64,000 nt of DNA from Thiothrix unzii (GCF_017901175.1 NZ_CP072793.1:1054001-1118000); one strand, 5' to 3'; positions 29,988 through 38,738 are shown, numbered from the stretch's first letter. The notes: generated by a model from the sequence alone, not told the origin. Made by a program: numbers and translations.

Positions 29988-31092
29988 AGTAATTATCCAA
30001 AAGTTATCGTGTATTTTTCGCCAAAGCCAGCCAGTATAGCTAACACCAGTTCCTTCATGTCCTTGTAGCTTTTATAGGCATCCAGCGGCAACCATTCATA
30101 TTTGATTTTTCGCCAGAGTATTTCGATAGGATTGAGTTCAGGGCTGTAGGTTGGCAAAAAATGTAAGCAAATTCCCGCCAACATCCAATCTTCACGTTTA
30201 CCAAGAAAGGCTTTGCTGGTTTGTATCGGGGCGTTATCCAGAATAACCAAGCAAGGTATTTTTGTTTGTGCAAATTCTTCGGCATAACGGTCAGCAAAGG
30301 CATTAAAGGCGGCGATGGCAGCTTGTGAGTCAACGCGCCCTTCCACCGTGTGGAAAAAACTATCGTTGTCTAGGCTCATAAAACCCAAGACATTCAAGCG
30401 TTTGCTCTGAGCTGTGAGTAGCCTGCGTGTTTCCCCCGTTTCTGCCACCCGTAAGGGACGCAAGGAGTTGTGGTAAAACCTGAACCATCGAAGTAGTAAA
30501 TAAGCAACTTGCCAGCCGCCGCTTGCTGGTGGAGTAATGCTTGAATTTCCTGCTCACGCTTGAAAGCCACGGGGTCACGTTTATCTTTCAATGAGTTACG
30601 CATCCGCTTCCAGAGGTAGTGGAACTTTTTTTTAACAGGCGTTTCAAGGTGCTGGTACTGGCTACTTTCTGGGTTAGATCAGCCAGTTTGGTTTGAGCCG
30701 TCTTGATTTGGCGTGGCTCTTCGTCCACTAGGGTTTTCAACAACGCTACTTCAGCTTCTGTGTATATCCGGGGGCAACCAGAGCGGGGACGGTCGTAAAG
30801 TCCCAGCAGCCCTTCATGTTCCCAGCGGTCGAGCCACTCACTGATGGCATCGCGCCGTACATCCAAGATTGACCACAGTTCCGCAAGGGTAAAGCCGCGT
30901 GTACTCAACAAAATTGCTTGCGCACGTTGACGACAGCGGAATGTAGGGTGGTTCATATACATTTCCTGCAAGGTCACGCGGATTTCTTCAGGGATCGGCT
31001 GGGCAAATTTCATCGGTGCGGACATTCTTAAGTGACAAACTACCAGTTTACACCAGCAGGATCTTATACGTGGAAACTTCTAGCTAGTTACT
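29988..31092 (-). mobile_element. IS630-family insertion sequence, about 1105 bp
   Basis: Terminal inverted repeats of 18 bp match at 14 positions (AGTAATTATCCAAAAGTT and, from the other end, AGTAACTAGCTAGAAGTT). The dinucleotide TA is duplicated at 29986-29987 and 31093-31094, the hallmark of IS630/Tc1-mariner insertion. It interrupts the ATPase gene. Confidence 0.92.
29993..31025 (-). pseudogene. IS630-family transposase, frameshifted
   Basis: The first reading frame (31025-30588) is the helix-turn-helix half (FTLAELWSILDVRRDAISEWL). At a run of eight A residues (coding strand, near 30627) a -1 shift continues into the next frame, giving KKKFHYLWKRMRNSLKD and the first catalytic Asp (YYFDGSGF); this kind of slippery run may be programmed in IS630 elements. 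A second -1 shift near 30430 is needed to reach the third frame (30463-29993), which holds the other Asp (VILDNAPIQ) and Glu (YSPELNPIEILW). The second break has no obvious slippery site, so this copy is probably dead. Confidence 0.8.
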
Positions 31093-32111
31093 TATCTCTC
31101 GGCAGTCGCCCTTAATGGTTTAATATAACGCACCCCCCTAAAAACACTTTCAAGCTCATGGTTAGCTAAGGATAAAATATCAAAAATATTATTTCTTATG
31201 GAGAATTCATAGAATAGATCGCATACTTCTTTTCTATTTTGATTCAATAACCGAGAAAAAACTATATTTTCACTAAAAATTGATTTTAGCAAGTTAAAAA
31301 TATTTCTTCTGTTACAATAGCCTATTTTTCTTAATCCTGCCTTTATGGTGTAAATTGATGTGGTATGCCAGAAATATTTTCTCACTTTTTCGAAATAACG
31401 GTCAATTAAAAAATTCTCCCAATATACGCCAAATGAGCTAGCCCCGTAAAATACATCTTCATCTTTTTTATTGGGGGCTCGATTAAATATAGGTAAAAAC
31501 CCATCCCCAGATTGATAAACTAACTCATCTGTTGGAACCTTCTCGTTGTCATTAATGATAAGTGAAAATTTACCATTATTTTCAAAAGAGAACACAAAGG
31601 AATCATGACCAAATACGACTTTAATTAGTTTAGCAACGGTTTTTTCTTGGAGTTGAGTGATTCCAACTTCAAGTTTTACTTCAAAAGAATCACTTGCGCT
31701 TTTTTTGTTAATAAACATTCTTCTTTGGAAAAAAGGCCGTCTCCCATTTACATCTAAACTTAACAAAAAATCAAAGTAAATGATGTCATCTGTGCTATTT
31801 TTATTCTTTGCCTCTGAATATGCTCCAAAGTCAACATGTGAGCCATACCAAAGAACTGGGCCTGTTGTTTTTGTTTCGACAGACTGCCTTAATAAGGGTA
31901 ATGATCTAAGAAATGAACTTTTACCACTGCTATTTTTCCCGACCAAAACAGTTAATGGCTTTAGGTCAACGAAAGGAGCAGAGTCAAAATTAGCAAAACT
32001 TCTTAAGTTTCTTAATCTTAGTGATCTAAGCATTTCATATATCCGAACAATTTTGTGATGATTGAAATTACCACAAAATAATTTTTTTAGGAATCATTCC
32101 CTATAAATATC

Positions 32112-32175
32112 TGTCGCTTTCCCTACATCACATTCCCGACATTCCCCCTCAAACCCCTTTGTCGCACACCCAACA
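32112..32175 (+). promoter_or_regulatory. Two NifA-type upstream activator sites for nifB
   Basis: Two exact TGT-N10-ACA motifs lie at 32112-32127 and 32160-32175, 53-116 bp upstream of the sigma-54 promoter of nifB. This is the standard NifA binding arrangement. Confidence 0.75.
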
Positions 32176-32227
32176 ACAAAACCCCAACCATCTGTAAATA
32201 AAAGAAAAATTACCAATAACCACCACT

Positions 32228-32243
32228 TGGCACGCAAATTGAA
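32228..32243 (+). promoter_or_regulatory. Sigma-54 promoter of nifB
   Basis: TGGCACGCAAATTGAA fits the -24/-12 consensus (TGGCACG-N4-TTGC) with only the -12 C replaced by A. It is about 50 bp upstream of the nifB start. The rest of the 260-bp gap from 32034 holds only the activator sites and the AT-rich end of the neighbouring island. Confidence 0.75.
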
Positions 32244-32293
32244 CTACCCATGCAAACACCCTCACGAAACCCATTTCGTCACGGAGAATACGC

Positions 32294-33799
32294 ATGGAAC
32301 TGACTGTTTTAGGGCAAAGCCAAACCGAAATCTCTGCCGGAGGCTGCGCCTCCAGCGGTTGCGGGAGCAACGACGACCAATTGAACCACCTGCCGGAACA
32401 CATCCGCGCCAAGGTGCATAACCACCCGTGCTACTCCGAAGAGGCACACCACCATTACGCCCGGATGCACGTTGCGGTTGCCCCGGCCTGCAACATCCAG
32501 TGCCACTATTGCAACCGCAAATACGACTGTTCCAACGAATCGCGCCCCGGCGTAGTTTCCGAACTGCTCACCCCCGATCAGGCGGTGAAAAAGGTCATGA
32601 CCGTGGCGGCGAATATCCCGCAAATGACCGTGCTGGGCATCGCAGGCCCCGGCGACCCGCTCGCCAACCCGGAACGCACCTTCGACACCTTCCGCCAACT
32701 GACCGAAAAAGCACCGGACATCAAACTCTGCGTCTCTACCAACGGTCTGGCATTGCCGGAACTGGTCGACGAACTCTGCCAGCACAATATCGACCACGTA
32801 ACCATGACCATCAACTGCGTTGACCCCGACATCGGCGCACAGATTTACCCGTGGATTTTCTGGAAAAACCGCCGTGTTTACGGGCGTAAAGGTGCAGAAA
32901 TCCTCATCAAGCAGCAGCAAAAAGGGCTGCAAATGCTGGTCGATCGCGGCATTTTGGTCAAGGTCAACTCGGTGATGATCCCCGGTGTTAACGACAAGCA
33001 TCTGGAAGAAGTCAGCAAGGCGGTCAAAGCCAAAGGCGCATTCCTGCACAACGTCATGCCACTGATTGCCGAAGCCGAACACGGCACGTTCTACGGCGTA
33101 ATGGGGCAACGCGGCCCGACCCACGACGAATTGCAAGAACTGCAAGATGCCTGTTCCGGCGACATGAACATGATGCGCCACTGCCGCCAATGCCGCGCCG
33201 ATGCGGTCGGGATGCTGGGCGAAGACCGTGGTGACGAATTCACGATGGACAAGATCGAAGCCGTGGATGTCGACTACGCCGCCGCGATGGTCAAACGCGC
33301 CGAAGTCCACGCCGCCATCGAAGCCACCCTCGCCGCCAAACAGCAGAAGAAAAATGAAACCTTCATCTCGCTGTCCAGCTTAAGCATTCCGAAAAAGGAA
33401 TCCCGCCCGGTACTGATGGCAATCGCCACCTCTGGCGGCGGCATCATCAACCAGCACTTCGGTCATGCACGTGAATTCCTGATCTACGAAGCCAACGCCC
33501 ACGACGTGCGCTTCATCAGCCACCGCAAAACTGACCTGTATTGCAGCGGCGATGACACCTGCGGCGACGGCGAAAGTGTGCTGCAAAAAACCATCAACGC
33601 CCTGAAAGGCTGCGAAGTGGTGCTGTGTTCCAAGATCGGCTACGAGCCGTGGGGAATGCTGGAAGAAGCCGGAATCATGCCCAACGGTGAACACGCACTG
33701 GAAGCCATCGAAGACGCGGTTGCTGCCGTCTACAAGGAAATGGGCGAAAAAGGCTTGCTCGACAAGAAACCGGAAACCAAGCAACGCGCCACCGCGTAA
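32294..33799 (+). CDS. nifB: FeMo-cofactor biosynthesis protein NifB
   Basis: NifB is the radical SAM enzyme that fuses two 4Fe-4S clusters with a carbide to make NifB-co, the precursor of FeMo-co. The SAM cluster ligands are C66, C70 and C73 (ACNIQCHYCNRK). The C-terminal 110 residues, after KKESRPVLMAIATSGGG, form the NifX/NafY-like cofactor-binding domain (INQHFGHAREFLIY). At 501 residues it is the two-domain form. The start follows GGAG, and a ferredoxin gene follows 11 bp downstream. Confidence 0.97.
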   Translation: MELTVLGQSQTEISAGGCASSGCGSNDDQLNHLPEHIRAKVHNHPCYSEEAHHHYARMHVAVAPACNIQCHYCNRKYDCSNESRPGVVSELLTPDQAVKKVMTVAANIPQMTVLGIAGPGDPLANPERTFDTFRQLTEKAPDIKLCVSTNGLALPELVDELCQHNIDHVTMTINCVDPDIGAQIYPWIFWKNRRVYGRKGAEILIKQQQKGLQMLVDRGILVKVNSVMIPGVNDKHLEEVSKAVKAKGAFLHNVMPLIAEAEHGTFYGVMGQRGPTHDELQELQDACSGDMNMMRHCRQCRADAVGMLGEDRGDEFTMDKIEAVDVDYAAAMVKRAEVHAAIEATLAAKQQKKNETFISLSSLSIPKKESRPVLMAIATSGGGIINQHFGHAREFLIYEANAHDVRFISHRKTDLYCSGDDTCGDGESVLQKTINALKGCEVVLCSKIGYEPWGMLEEAGIMPNGEHALEAIEDAVAAVYKEMGEKGLLDKKPETKQRATA

Positions 33800-33810
33800 G
33801 GAGCTGCATC

Positions 33811-34089
33811 ATGGCATTACAAATCGTTGACGGCTGCGTGAACTGCTGGGCGTGCGAACCGCTCTGCCCCAGCAAAGCCATTTACGCCGCAATCCCGCAT
33901 TTCCTGATCGACGCCAAGAAATGTACCGAATGCGACGGCGACTACGCCGACAAACAATGCGCCAGCATCTGCCCAGTCGAACAAGTGATCGTGGACAGTC
34001 AGGGTGCAGCCCTGAATCCGCCGGGATCGCTAACCGGGATTCCGCCGGAACGGTGGGAGCGGGTTAAGGCGGAGATTCAAGCTAGATAG
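33811..34089 (+). CDS. 4Fe-4S ferredoxin of the nifB operon (FdxN-like)
   Basis: This 92-residue protein has two cluster motifs: CVNCWACEPLCP near the N-terminus and C-x2-C-x8-C-x3-CP (CTEC through CASICP) in the middle, so it should hold two 4Fe-4S clusters. Ferredoxins directly after nifB are known to supply electrons for NifB-co synthesis. It ends in a Pro-rich tail. The spacing of 11 bp supports an operon with nifB. Confidence 0.9.
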   Translation: MALQIVDGCVNCWACEPLCPSKAIYAAIPHFLIDAKKCTECDGDYADKQCASICPVEQVIVDSQGAALNPPGSLTGIPPERWERVKAEIQAR

Positions 34090-34105
34090 GAAAGAAGAAA
34101 GAATC

Positions 34106-34214
34106 CCCCCATCCCCAGCCCTTCCCCCGCAAGGGGGGAAGGGAGCAAGAGAGAGAAGAAGTACCTCTTTCTTATCCCCTCCACCCCTTGCGGGGGGAGG
34201 GTTAGGGAGGGGGG
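34106..34214. repeat. Two C/G-rich inverted-repeat elements between genes
   Basis: A hairpin with a 10-bp C/T-rich arm (34119-34128) and its complement (34134-34143) around GCAA, and a second related block (34175-34214, CCCCTCCACCCCTTGCGGGG), fill the gap between the ferredoxin and the next small gene. A relative occurs at 41871-41910. They look like interspersed intergenic repeats and may act as terminator or mRNA-stabilising hairpins. Confidence 0.6.
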
Positions 34215-34257
34215 GAACGGTTCGGAGGAAAACCTTTCAACACACGAGGACACAGCC

Positions 34258-34413
34258 ATGCCATCACGTTTACTAAAATTCTTGCAGACCTTCCGCCGTC
34301 ACGGACAGATCGACCCGGCACTAAAACGCGCCTACCCGAACCTGCCCAACTGCCTGCTCAAACGCCATTCCGCGCTGTTGAGCATGAGTCTTGCAGGCAA
34401 CCGTCATGGCTGA
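34258..34413 (+). CDS. Small basic protein, 51 residues
   Basis: The frame starts with an ATG after GAGGA and encodes MPSRLLKFLQTFRRHG, then QIDPALKRAYPNLPNCLLKRH. It is basic and Leu/Arg-rich with a single cysteine. It overlaps the flavodiiron gene start by 8 bp, which supports real, coupled translation. No family is recognised. Its place in the nif cluster suggests a nif-associated accessory peptide, but this is guesswork. Confidence 0.5.
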   Translation: MPSRLLKFLQTFRRHGQIDPALKRAYPNLPNCLLKRHSALLSMSLAGNRHG

Positions 34414-35698
34414 CACCCCGCCACTCAACGTCTCGACATGGAAAGAAGCGGTCGAATTCGCCCCCGGTGTCCACTGGATCGGCGCACTCGACCCAACCTT
34501 GCGCACCTTCGACATTATCCTCAAAACCGCCAATGGTACGACGTACAACTCGTATCTGGTGCGCGGCAGTGAAGGTGTCGCCATCATCGACACGGTGAAA
34601 GAAGGCTTTGAGGACGAATTTTTCCACCGCCTGGAATCGGTAGCGCGTTACGACGAAATCAAGGTGATCGTGCTCAATCACCTCGAACCCGACCACAGCG
34701 GCGCGTTGCCGGAACTGATGCGCCGCGCCCCGCAAGCACGACTGTACATTTCCACACGGGCAACCTCCATGCTAAAAGCGTTATTGCGCCCCAACCGCGA
34801 AGAGCCGTTTGAATACACCACCGTCACCACCAATGACCGGGTAAGCCTTGGCGACCGCCATTTGCGCTTCCTGCACACGCCATTCCTCCACTGGCCGGAT
34901 ACGCAATGCACCTATCTGGAAGAGGAGCAGGTGCTGTTTTCTGGCGATGTATTCGGCTGCCATTACTGCGATGTACGCCTGTTTAACGACCGGGTGGGCG
35001 ATTTCCGCTTTTCGTTCGATTACTACTACGCGCACATCATGCGCCCGTTCAAACAGTGGGTCATGGAAGCGCTGGCGCTGATCGAGCCGCTGAAAATGAA
35101 AATAGTCGCGCCAACACATGGCCCCATTTTGCGCGAACGCCCACGCCGTTACGTGGCGCATTACCGCGAGCTTTCCACCTCCACCCTTAGTCGCGAAATC
35201 GGCGACACCAACAAGTCGTTGATCATTTTCTACATGAGTTCCTACGGTAATACGGCACGCATGGCAGAAGCGATTTACAGCGGCGCGGATACAGTCGAAG
35301 GCGTGCGCGTGTCGCTGTATGACCTCGAAGGCGGCGAAGTCGCACCTTTCGTTGACTTGATTGAAGACGCCGACGCGCTGCTGTTTGGTTCCCCCACCAT
35401 CAACGGCGATGCGGTCAAGCCGGTATGGGATCTGCTCTCGTCACTGGCGGTGGTGAATCTCAAGGGCAAGATCGGCGCAGCGTTCGGCTCGTATGGCTGG
35501 AGCGGCGAAGCCGTGCGCATGGTCGAAGACCGGATGCGTGGCTTGAAAATGCGCGTCCCACGCGAAGGGTTGCGCGTCAAATTGATTCCAACACAAGAAG
35601 AATTGGATGAATGCACAGGGTTGGGTAGAGAAATAGCCAACATTCTGGTCGGCAAGGAAGTGCAGCGCGGGGTCATTGAATTCAGTGACCTCACCTGA
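34406..35698 (+). CDS. Flavodiiron protein (A-type flavoprotein, FprA-like)
   Basis: This 430-residue protein combines a metallo-beta-lactamase-like diiron domain (residues about 1-255, with ligands in LNHLEPDHSG and later GDVFGCHYCD and PTHGPI) and a flavodoxin domain (from about 270, FYMSSYGNTARMAEAI). Flavodiiron proteins reduce O2 to water or NO to N2O with electrons from rubredoxin or ferredoxin. In a nif cluster, oxygen removal near nitrogenase is the likely role. The ATG at 34406 is used; it overlaps the small upstream gene. Confidence 0.9.
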   Translation: MADTPPLNVSTWKEAVEFAPGVHWIGALDPTLRTFDIILKTANGTTYNSYLVRGSEGVAIIDTVKEGFEDEFFHRLESVARYDEIKVIVLNHLEPDHSGALPELMRRAPQARLYISTRATSMLKALLRPNREEPFEYTTVTTNDRVSLGDRHLRFLHTPFLHWPDTQCTYLEEEQVLFSGDVFGCHYCDVRLFNDRVGDFRFSFDYYYAHIMRPFKQWVMEALALIEPLKMKIVAPTHGPILRERPRRYVAHYRELSTSTLSREIGDTNKSLIIFYMSSYGNTARMAEAIYSGADTVEGVRVSLYDLEGGEVAPFVDLIEDADALLFGSPTINGDAVKPVWDLLSSLAVVNLKGKIGAAFGSYGWSGEAVRMVEDRMRGLKMRVPREGLRVKLIPTQEELDECTGLGREIANILVGKEVQRGVIEFSDLT

Positions 35699-35729
35699 CA
35701 ACTGCGCCGCCAGACAATTTTTTAACTAA

Positions 35730-36032
<303 letters not shown>

Positions 36033-36047
36033 TTCAAGGAGAACAAC

Positions 36048-36395
36048 ATGGCATTAATTACTTTTTCCAGCCCCGAATACAAGGACAAAACCGTGTATGC
36101 GGTGGCAGGCAGTTTCACCGAAACCGTGCTGAAAATTGCCAAAACCAACAAGATTCCGATCCAGTTTTCCTGTGGTGATGGCGAATGCGGCACTTGCGTG
36201 GTCAAGGTCACGCAACTGGGCGACAAAGCGCCAATGGGCTATCACCTGGAAGAAAAGGAAAAAACCGTCTTGCTGGAACTCGGCAAAATCACCAAGAGCG
36301 AGATGGAAGACATGATCGTTAATGATTTGCCGAGCAAATGGCGGCTGGCTTGCCAGTTCATCCCGCGTGATGAGGATGTTTTGGTCGAGTATTGA
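36048..36395 (+). CDS. 2Fe-2S ferredoxin (plant type), longer
   Basis: The 115-residue protein has cluster ligands in SCGDGECGTC and RLACQF. Between them it carries a longer insertion (KAPMGYHLEEKEKTVLLELGKIT) than the ferredoxin before it, a feature of the FeSII-like proteins that shield nitrogenase from oxygen in Azotobacter; whether this one does so is inference. It ends the nifB-side run of genes and is followed by a palindromic element that can act as terminator. Confidence 0.85.
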   Translation: MALITFSSPEYKDKTVYAVAGSFTETVLKIAKTNKIPIQFSCGDGECGTCVVKVTQLGDKAPMGYHLEEKEKTVLLELGKITKSEMEDMIVNDLPSKWRLACQFIPRDEDVLVEY

Positions 36396-36417
36396 TACTG
36401 ACGTTGGGACTGGGGGG

Positions 36418-36445
36418 AGGGCGACCAGCCGGTCGCCCTCTTCTT
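36418..36445. repeat. REP palindrome 1, possible terminator
   Basis: A perfect 9-bp stem AGGGCGACC / GGTCGCCCT with loop AGCC (36418-36439) is followed by CTTCTTCC. It shares its core with the two palindromes at 37092-37166 on the other side of the RAYT gene, so it is a REP copy, and its position after the ferredoxin gene would let it stop transcription. Confidence 0.8.
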
Positions 36446-36482
36446 CCTTGCCCTCTCCCCTCCAATCCTCTCTCAATTTCCG

Positions 36483-37061
36483 CTATCGCACCGCAAACAA
36501 CGAATCCTCTTTCCATCGAAACGGGTTATTCTCAATATAAGTGCTGAATTCCAGCATGGAACGTTCGTCACGAATAATATGTTCCCAGTAATTACGTTGC
36601 CACACGGGTACTCTAGGAGTAGCGCGAAGCACATTGATCTGCTTGGTGACACTAGATTTAAAACCAGACATTAATGCACCGATTGATGCGGACTTGGGAC
36701 CTTTTACAGAGATATTGGTGTTAAGGATGGGGATTGGCGACGAGCCGGTTGCCCCAACGTTGATGAAGACGATAGCGTGGAAGTGATTGGGCATTACCAC
36801 GAATTCGCCCAATTCTATTTCTGTACGAATATGGGCAGACGCTTGCCATTCCGTCAGAACAATTTCGCCAAACTCGTTTAAACGCATGACTCCATCGCTA
36901 ATTTCACCAAATAAGCATTCCCTGTGCTGAACGCAGAGTGTGAGAAAATAAGCTCCCTGTTGTGAATAATCATAACCTTTCAGACGAATAGAACGTCGAT
37001 GATGGATAGTCGGATCGTAACGTAACATTGGCTTGTTTTTATAAATGGTAGATTCGACCAT
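36483..37061 (-). CDS. REP-associated tyrosine transposase (RAYT)
   Basis: RAYT proteins are single-copy relatives of IS200/IS605 transposases that handle REP palindromes. This one, about 192 residues, has the HUH metal motif in VVMPNHFHAIVF and a C-terminal YIENNPFRW segment. REP palindromes with a common core flank it on both sides, and a REP-like sequence (36736-36762) is even inside the gene, translated as VGATGSSP. The ATG at 37061 follows GGGAGG; the ATG at 37028 is an alternative. It interrupts the nif locus between ferredoxin and nifQ genes. Confidence 0.88.
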   Translation of the reverse strand: MVESTIYKNKPMLRYDPTIHHRRSIRLKGYDYSQQGAYFLTLCVQHRECLFGEISDGVMRLNEFGEIVLTEWQASAHIRTEIELGEFVVMPNHFHAIVFINVGATGSSPIPILNTNISVKGPKSASIGALMSGFKSSVTKQINVLRATPRVPVWQRNYWEHIIRDERSMLEFSTYIENNPFRWKEDSLFAVR

Positions 37062-37082
37062 TCTACCGAACCTCCCCAAAAA

Positions 37083-37174
37083 ACCAACGTAGGGGCGACC
37101 GGCTGGTCGCCCTCTTTAGGTTTGAATCACCATGTTGCAGAGAAGAGGGCAACCAGCCGGTTGCCCCTACGTTG
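37083..37174. repeat. Pair of REP palindromes in inverted orientation (BIME-like)
   Basis: Two palindromes, GGGCGACC/GGTCGCCC (37093-37112) and GGGCAACC/GGTTGCCC (37147-37166), each carry an outer tag ACGTAGG or CCTACGT in opposite directions. The pair sits upstream of the RAYT gene and is the classical REP doublet arrangement. Confidence 0.82.
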
Positions 37175-37188
37175 TGAGAAGTGCGACA
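37173..37188 (+). promoter_or_regulatory. NifA-type activator site for nifQ
   Basis: An exact TGT-N10-ACA motif lies 64 bp upstream of the sigma-54 promoter of nifQ and touches the end of the REP doublet. Confidence 0.65.
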
Positions 37189-37252
37189 TTGTTCGTTGGG
37201 GAATTTAACAAAATAAACAATCATTACAAAGATTTATGAAAATCATGGCGAC

Positions 37253-37268
37253 TGGCTTGTTTATTGCA
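37253..37268 (+). promoter_or_regulatory. Sigma-54 promoter of nifQ-draG-rrf2
   Basis: TGGCTTGTTTATTGCA has the invariant TGGC and TTGC elements separated by 7 bases as in -24/-12 promoters. It lies about 35 bp upstream of the nifQ start. Confidence 0.65.
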
Positions 37269-37302
37269 TATTTAGGAAAAACCGTATTGATAGGATATAG
37301 CG

Positions 37303-37872
37303 ATGACCGCCATGCCAAAACCACCCAATCTCTTACAAACCCACTACACCCACCTGATGCAGCACCGCCGTGGCGAAACCAACGAGCACCTGTTGGCAAC
37401 CATGTACGCCTCCGCATTGTGCGGACAAGGTGCAATGCCGCTGCATCTCGGTTTGCCACTAGACATTTTCCGCACGATGATGGAATACCATTTCCCGACC
37501 TTGCCGCAATTACCGCTACCTGCCCACGTCGCATCGCTGGACTTTTCACGTCTGCCGGAACTCGATGACTTGCGCATCTTGTTACAACAAAACCTCAGCC
37601 AACCCTCACCGATGGCGGGCTGGATGACCGAAATCGTTTGCGCTGGCTGCACCGGCAACGATCACCTCTGGCAAGACCTCGGATTGTGGTCGCGCAAAGA
37701 CTTATCTGCCCTCATGCACGATAATTTCCGTCCCCTCGCAGAACGGAATGACAAAGACATGAAGTGGAAAAAATTCCTCTACAAGCAAATGTGCGTCGGC
37801 GAAGGCATCTACGTGTGCCGCGCTCCTTCCTGTGAAGTCTGTGTGGATTACGCCGCATGTTTCGGGGAATAG
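37303..37872 (+). CDS. nifQ: Nitrogen fixation protein NifQ
   Basis: NifQ carries a molybdenum-iron-sulfur cluster and passes Mo to FeMo-co assembly on NifEN/NifH. The 189-residue protein ends with the NifQ cysteine signature C-x4-C-x2-C-x5-C (CRAPSCEVCVDYAAC). The middle MAGWMTEIVCAGCTGNDHLWQDLGL is also typical. Starts at 37303 and 37312 are both possible. It overlaps draG by 16 bp and is led by a sigma-54 promoter with a NifA site. Confidence 0.9.
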   Translation: MTAMPKPPNLLQTHYTHLMQHRRGETNEHLLATMYASALCGQGAMPLHLGLPLDIFRTMMEYHFPTLPQLPLPAHVASLDFSRLPELDDLRILLQQNLSQPSPMAGWMTEIVCAGCTGNDHLWQDLGLWSRKDLSALMHDNFRPLAERNDKDMKWKKFLYKQMCVGEGIYVCRAPSCEVCVDYAACFGE

Positions 37873-38738
37873 CCGCCTACCTCGGCCTTGCCATCGGTGA
37901 TGCCTTGGGTGCAACCGTGGAATTCATGACCCCGGCTGAAATCCGCCACGAATACGGCACACACCAACACATGATTGGCGGCGGTTGGCTGAAACTCAAA
38001 GCGGGCGACATTACCGACGACACCGAAATGAGCCTTGCTTTGGGCAACGCCATCCTTGCTGCGGGCAAAGTCGACCCCACCAGCGTGGCGGAAGCCTTCA
38101 GCGAATGGATGCGCAGCAAACCCAAAGACATCGGCAACACCGTGCGCCGTGGCATCGTGCAATTCCGCCGCACTGGACAAACCACCATGCCAGCAAGCGA
38201 GCACGACGCAGGCAATGGCGCGTGTATGCGCTGCCTGCCCGTTGCCCTCGTCACCCTGTATTCGTCATGGACTGACGTGCAAACCGCCTCTCGCCTGCAA
38301 GCCCATACCACCCACAACAACCCGGTATCGGATGCGGGCACAGAATGCATTATCCAGATGGTGCAAGCCGCCATTCTCGGTGAACCCCGCGTCGAACTGG
38401 AATTGCTGGCGCACGAACTGGTGCAACGTTACCCCGTATTTGAATACCGCCAACGCCGCCGCGACAACCCCAGCGGCTACATCGTTGATACCCTGCAAGC
38501 CGTGTTCCAGTCCCTGTTCAGCACCGACACCTTTGAAGCCGCACTGGTCGATGTGGTCAACCGGGGTGGCGATGCCGACACCACCGGCGCAATCCTCGGC
38601 ATGGTGGCAGGCGCACTGTACGGCATAGACAATATCCCCACCCGCTGGCTGGAACGGCTCGACCCCAACATCCGCGCCCAATGCACCCAACAAGCTCGCG
38701 CCCTTTACCAACTGGCACAACAAGGACACAACCCATGA
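37857..38738 (+). CDS. draG: ADP-ribosyl-[dinitrogenase reductase] hydrolase
   Basis: DraG removes ADP-ribose from the iron protein of nitrogenase and so reactivates it. The dimanganese site residues lie in ITDDTEMSLALG near residue 57 and in VNRGGDADTTGAILG near residue 230. The length of 293 residues is normal. The partner DraT, which adds the modification, is not in the window. The start overlaps nifQ, and the stop overlaps the rrf2 start by 4 bp. Confidence 0.92.
   Translation: MFRGIAAYLGLAIGDALGATVEFMTPAEIRHEYGTHQHMIGGGWLKLKAGDITDDTEMSLALGNAILAAGKVDPTSVAEAFSEWMRSKPKDIGNTVRRGIVQFRRTGQTTMPASEHDAGNGACMRCLPVALVTLYSSWTDVQTASRLQAHTTHNNPVSDAGTECIIQMVQAAILGEPRVELELLAHELVQRYPVFEYRQRRRDNPSGYIVDTLQAVFQSLFSTDTFEAALVDVVNRGGDADTTGAILGMVAGALYGIDNIPTRWLERLDPNIRAQCTQQARALYQLAQQGHNP

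Larger units (their letters stand above)
29370..32033 (-). pseudogene. AAA15/OLD-like ATPase gene split by an IS630-family element
   Basis: The N-terminal part (31095-32033) has Walker A LVGKNSSGKSSFLRSL and ends PLRATAER; the C-terminal part (29370-29987) starts YYRHQDLQIDEIDPSG and has Walker B IIFVIEQPELHLHPEY and the FETHSK histidine. Joining them at the TA target gives 1557 bp, an uninterrupted 518-residue frame, and the junction reads naturally (ATAERYYRHQDLQ). The gene is AT-rich like the TOPRIM partner. As it stands, the ATPase is made as two pieces at best, so the module should be inactive. Confidence 0.88.

Noticed and set aside
32309-33310. Open frame of 333 codons on the minus strand within nifB
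   Set aside because: It lies wholly antisense to nifB, whose motifs are unmistakable, and its His/Val/Phe-rich product is what antisense of a GC-biased gene usually gives.
34106-34214. CRISPR-like repeats in the C/G-rich region
   Set aside because: Only two dissimilar hairpin blocks are present, with no regular spacers and no cas genes in the window.
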